From NCBI GenBank assembly GCA_003168255.1, contig PMSU01000065.1, positions 1 through 34,435 on the forward strand: 34,435 bases of DNA, in the 5' to 3' direction. The stretch is from Actinomycetota bacterium (GTDB taxonomy: Bacteria; Actinomycetota; Actinomycetes; Streptosporangiales; Streptosporangiaceae). Made by a program: the position numbers and the translations under genes. Positions 32,204-34,435 of the stretch are shown piece by piece; position 1 is the first letter of the stretch, and every line of letters starts with the position of its first letter. The notes beneath the pieces were generated by a model. It was not told where the DNA came from. It did not search any database and saw nothing but the letters and a program-made list of their open reading frames with translations.

Positions 32204-33046
32204 ATGACGAATCTGGATGAGCTGATAGCTCCATACGGCGCCGAGGATTTCCTCGGCGCCGTATGGGGTCAGCGGATGGAGATGCTCCCCGGCCAGCCGG
32301 ACCGTTTCGCGGATCTGCTGCCCTGGCAGGCACTGAACGACATCCTGCGGCGGCACCGGCTGGAAACGCCCCGGCTGCGGCTGGCCCGCGGCGGGGAGCG
32401 GATCTCGCCGGAGGACTACACCACCGAGGTGCAGCTGCGGCGCGGCGGCTCGTATCGTCGGGTGCGATTCGATGCGCTTGGCGAGCAACTCCGCGGCGGC
32501 GCGACCCTCGTCATCGACTCCATCGACGAGCTTTACGGCCCCATCGACGATCTCGCCGCCGACCTGGAGCGCGTGCTGCGTGAGCGCGTCCAGGTCAACT
32601 GCTACGCGAGCTTCGGCGTGCTGCACGGGTTCGACACCCACTGGGACGATCACGATGTGCTCGCCGTGCAGGTACACGGGCGCAAGCGGTGGCGCGTGTT
32701 CGGGCCGACCCGCGCGTACCCGCAGCGGCGCGACGTCGAGCATCCCGAGCCGCCATCGGGTGATCCCTCCCGCGACGTGATCCTGTCCGCTGGCGGGGTC
32801 CTGCACGTCCCGCGTGGCTGGTGGCACGATGCGACCGCCCTGGACGAGCCGAGCGTGCACCTCACATTCGGCGTCACCGGCGCGACCGGCGCGGACCTGA
32901 TCGCCTGGCTGGCCGACGACCTGCGCAAGCTGGACATCGTCCGGCAGGACCTGCCGCGGTTCGCCGACCCGGAGCAGCGCCGGGACCGGCTCAAGCAACT
33001 GGCCGAGGCCGTGGCCAGTGAGCTGAGCGAACCGGAGACACTTTGA
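32204..33046 (+). CDS. JmjC/cupin-type Fe(II) oxygenase (ROXA-like), frame ends early
   Basis: This is a 280-residue frame with a JmjC-type double-stranded beta-helix. The iron ligands are His146 and Asp148 (DTHWDDHDVLAVQVHG) and His208 (PRGWWHDATA). GRKRWRVFGP and LHVPRGWWH are the hallmark segments of the ribosomal-oxygenase (YcfD/ROXA) type. Such enzymes hydroxylate amino-acid side chains using 2-oxoglutarate and O2. The N-terminus (MTNLDELIAPYGAEDFLGAVW) is family-like. The frame stops at TGA right after SEPETL. If one T of the TTT run at 33042-33044 is removed, it continues DRFFEIRDAKAPPR into a C-terminal winged-helix domain ending at 33380, giving about 391 residues, near the normal length. 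Either the gene carries a one-base insertion, or the base is an error, or frameshifting is used. The 33-residue peptide gene just upstream suggests a peptide substrate. Confidence 0.82.
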   Translation: MTNLDELIAPYGAEDFLGAVWGQRMEMLPGQPDRFADLLPWQALNDILRRHRLETPRLRLARGGERISPEDYTTEVQLRRGGSYRRVRFDALGEQLRGGATLVIDSIDELYGPIDDLAADLERVLRERVQVNCYASFGVLHGFDTHWDDHDVLAVQVHGRKRWRVFGPTRAYPQRRDVEHPEPPSGDPSRDVILSAGGVLHVPRGWWHDATALDEPSVHLTFGVTGATGADLIAWLADDLRKLDIVRQDLPRFADPEQRRDRLKQLAEAVASELSEPETL

Positions 33047-33380
33047 CAGGTTCTTCGAGATACGCGACGCCAAGGCGCCGCCACGCGGGTTCGCCTCTCT
33101 CCCGTGGACGGCAACAGGCCAGCTCACCGATGACGTAGCGACCGTCCGGCTGGTCGCACCGCGGGCGCTGGTCAGCGAGCGCGACGGGGATGTCCAGCTG
33201 CTGGCGGACGGGCGGCGGGCCCGGTTCCGCACCCCGGCCGCGCCGGTACTGCGAGCGCTCGCCGACGGGCGTCCGCACGACTTCGCTGATCTCGCGCTGG
33301 CCGCACCCGATCTCAGCCAGGCAACGATCCGCGGGCTATGCGCGGAGCTGGTCAGGCTCGGGTTCGCCGCGTTCAGCTGA
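33045..33380 (+). pseudogene. Displaced C-terminal winged-helix part of the JmjC oxygenase
   Basis: The frame contains DRFFEIRDAKAPPRGFASLPW, then VATVRLVAPRALVSERDGDVQLLADGR and RFRTPAAPVLRALADGRPHDFADLAL, ending ELVRLGFAAFS. This matches the plan of the ROXA-type C-terminal domain: helical dimerisation segment, beta wing, winged helix. It has no ATG, GTG or TTG start in frame and no ribosome binding site, so it cannot be a separate gene. It reads directly on from the oxygenase if one base is removed at 33042-33044. Confidence 0.7.
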
Positions 33381-33423
33381 CCTGGAATCCGCCGGACCTT
33401 GGGCCTGCCCCCCCATCGGCAAG

Positions 33424-33442
33424 TTAGGTTAGGCTAACCTGG
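33424..33442. promoter_or_regulatory. IdeR/DmdR iron box
   Basis: TTAGGTTAGGCTAACCTGG is a 19-bp site that differs from the perfect actinomycete IdeR/DtxR/DmdR palindrome (TTAGGTTAGGCTAACCTAA) only in the last two bases. It lies 42 bases before the FhuF-like gene. Iron-loaded repressor would shut the gene off when iron is plentiful. Confidence 0.88.
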
Positions 33443-33483
33443 TTTGCTAGGATAGGCTGGATCGCGGAAATCGGAGTTCACGA

Positions 33484-34410
33484 GTGGGCGCTCAATGCAT
33501 GGCGGGGCAGCGGAGCCTGCCGCCATCCCACCCGCTCGCCATGGCGGCCACGGCGGTGGCCCAGGCCGGCGCTCGCAGCCCGCGCATCCCTGTCATCGAC
33601 CCGCCCCAGGGAGAAGACTGGACTCGCGTCAGCGATCTCGTCTCGGGCGGTTACCTCGCCCGCTGGCTGGACGAGGCACGGGTCCGCTCGACCTACGGGC
33701 ACCGGCAAGCCGCAGCCGTGAAGCTCACCGAGATGCTGGCGCATGCGCTGCTCGGCTTCACCGTGCAGTCCATCTTCCTGGTCGGCACCGCTCCGGACCT
33801 GACCAGTGACAATCTGTGGCTTCGCTGGGACGCCGGGCAGATCAACGGGGTCGCGCTGGCGAGCAGTACGGCCACCGTGGTGGCCGGGCGTCCATCCAGC
33901 GATCACCCCGGGACCCGCGCCGTGCCTGATGACGATGCGCTGGACCGCAGGGTGGCCCAGCAGGTGGCCGCGACCTTCGGCCCGCTGTTGTCGGAGATTC
34001 GCGCGCATACCCGCACCGCGTGGGTGACGCTGTGGGGCAGGGTCGCCGACATCGTGCATGTGCAGATGCTGCGCGCGGCCAAGGACCTTGGTTATGACAC
34101 CCGTGCTGCCTGGCGGCGGGCTGAGCGGCTTACCGACGCGATCAGCGAGGCGGTACCGCGGCTGCGCATCCGGCCCCGGCCCTTCCCGGTACACGGCGTT
34201 GACCAGGCGGGCTGCGACTGGGACGGCACCTGGCTGGTGTTCGGCACCTGCTGCTACCTCTACAAGGCGCGGCCGGACATCCGGCAATGCAACGTGTGCC
34301 CGCTGCGATCCGACCTGGACAGGAGTTTCGACTGGCCACGCGAGCTCCCGCCGGCCCCGGCCGCCGACGGGGCGGCGTTGCCAGGCCTGGCAACGGCGCA
34401 GTCGGCGTAG
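33484..34410 (+). CDS. fhuF: FhuF-like siderophore-iron reductase, (2Fe-2S) protein
   Basis: This is a 308-residue cytoplasmic protein. The C-terminus has the diagnostic FhuF iron-sulfur motif: Cys256-Cys257 followed by Cys269 and Cys272 (GTCCYLYKARPDIRQCNVCPLRSD), the CC-x11-C-x2-C arrangement of siderophore-interacting ferric reductases. The middle part (LVSGGYLARWLDEARVRSTYG, then VADIVHVQMLRAAKDLG) is helical, as in FhuF/IucA-IucC-related ferric reductases. It reduces Fe(III) on siderophores to release iron in the cytoplasm. GTG 33484 has GGAG seven bases upstream; an ATG at 33499 is possible. The iron box at 33424-33442 places it under IdeR/DmdR control. No siderophore biosynthesis or uptake genes are visible in the window; they may lie to the right. 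Confidence 0.88.
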   Translation: MGAQCMAGQRSLPPSHPLAMAATAVAQAGARSPRIPVIDPPQGEDWTRVSDLVSGGYLARWLDEARVRSTYGHRQAAAVKLTEMLAHALLGFTVQSIFLVGTAPDLTSDNLWLRWDAGQINGVALASSTATVVAGRPSSDHPGTRAVPDDDALDRRVAQQVAATFGPLLSEIRAHTRTAWVTLWGRVADIVHVQMLRAAKDLGYDTRAAWRRAERLTDAISEAVPRLRIRPRPFPVHGVDQAGCDWDGTWLVFGTCCYLYKARPDIRQCNVCPLRSDLDRSFDWPRELPPAPAADGAALPGLATAQSA

Positions 34411-34435
34411 AAGCCCGGGCCCGGCGCAAGTCAGG

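Overview
This is high-G+C actinomycete DNA: strong codon bias to G/C at third positions, GTG starts, an IdeR/DmdR-type iron box, a GlxA-type AraC regulator, a SigG-like ECF factor and a TIGR03086-type protein. The species cannot be named from sequence alone. No tRNA, rRNA or CRISPR array was seen.

Left part, 1-18 kb, is accessory and scarred. It opens with the start of a secreted-protein gene that leaves the window on the minus strand. Then come a serine recombinase with res-like repeats, a FUSC-type transporter gene that is truncated and frameshifted, an intact NAD(P)H:quinone oxidoreductase-like gene, and a lower-G+C island with a membrane protein. A VOC protein, two rve-type (DDE) insertion-sequence transposases (one frameshifted) and a divergent antibiotic-biosynthesis-monooxygenase/GlxA-regulator pair follow. 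A TetR gene then faces a decayed DUF1801 gene plus DUF1059. Last are a 5'-deleted group II intron, a hairpin next to a tyrosine recombinase that has lost its catalytic C-terminus, an alpha/beta hydrolase, and the solo 3' end of a second group II intron on the other strand. Relics and repeat arrays point to repeated insertion and deletion.

Middle part, 17.2-25.3 kb: a TrmB/LuxR-type regulator faces a very large secreted protein. That protein joins a PQQ/WD-like beta-propeller to a sedolisin (S53) protease, and its promoter and start region is present twice. An alpha/beta hydrolase is divergent from an ECF sigma factor with a SnoaL-like tail, which is translationally coupled to a TIGR03086/DinB-like protein.

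Right part, 25.3-34.4 kb, holds the most novel content. A compact plus-strand cluster encodes an exported cupredoxin, a 31-residue peptide with a strong ribosome binding site, a PaaK-like adenylate-forming enzyme, and a nine-helix membrane protein with the YD and GxGD signatures of presenilin/signal-peptide-peptidase aspartyl proteases. Across a convergent boundary lies an operon for a COG4315 lipoprotein and a Tat-exported hemerythrin. Beyond it are a metallo-beta-lactamase lactonase-like gene and a second short peptide gene (33 residues) directly before a JmjC/cupin oxygenase whose winged-helix tail is displaced by one base. The window ends with an iron-box-controlled FhuF-type ferric reductase. 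Two peptide-plus-enzyme pairs within 6 kb suggest undescribed peptide-modification (RiPP-like) or peptide-signal systems; this is inference.
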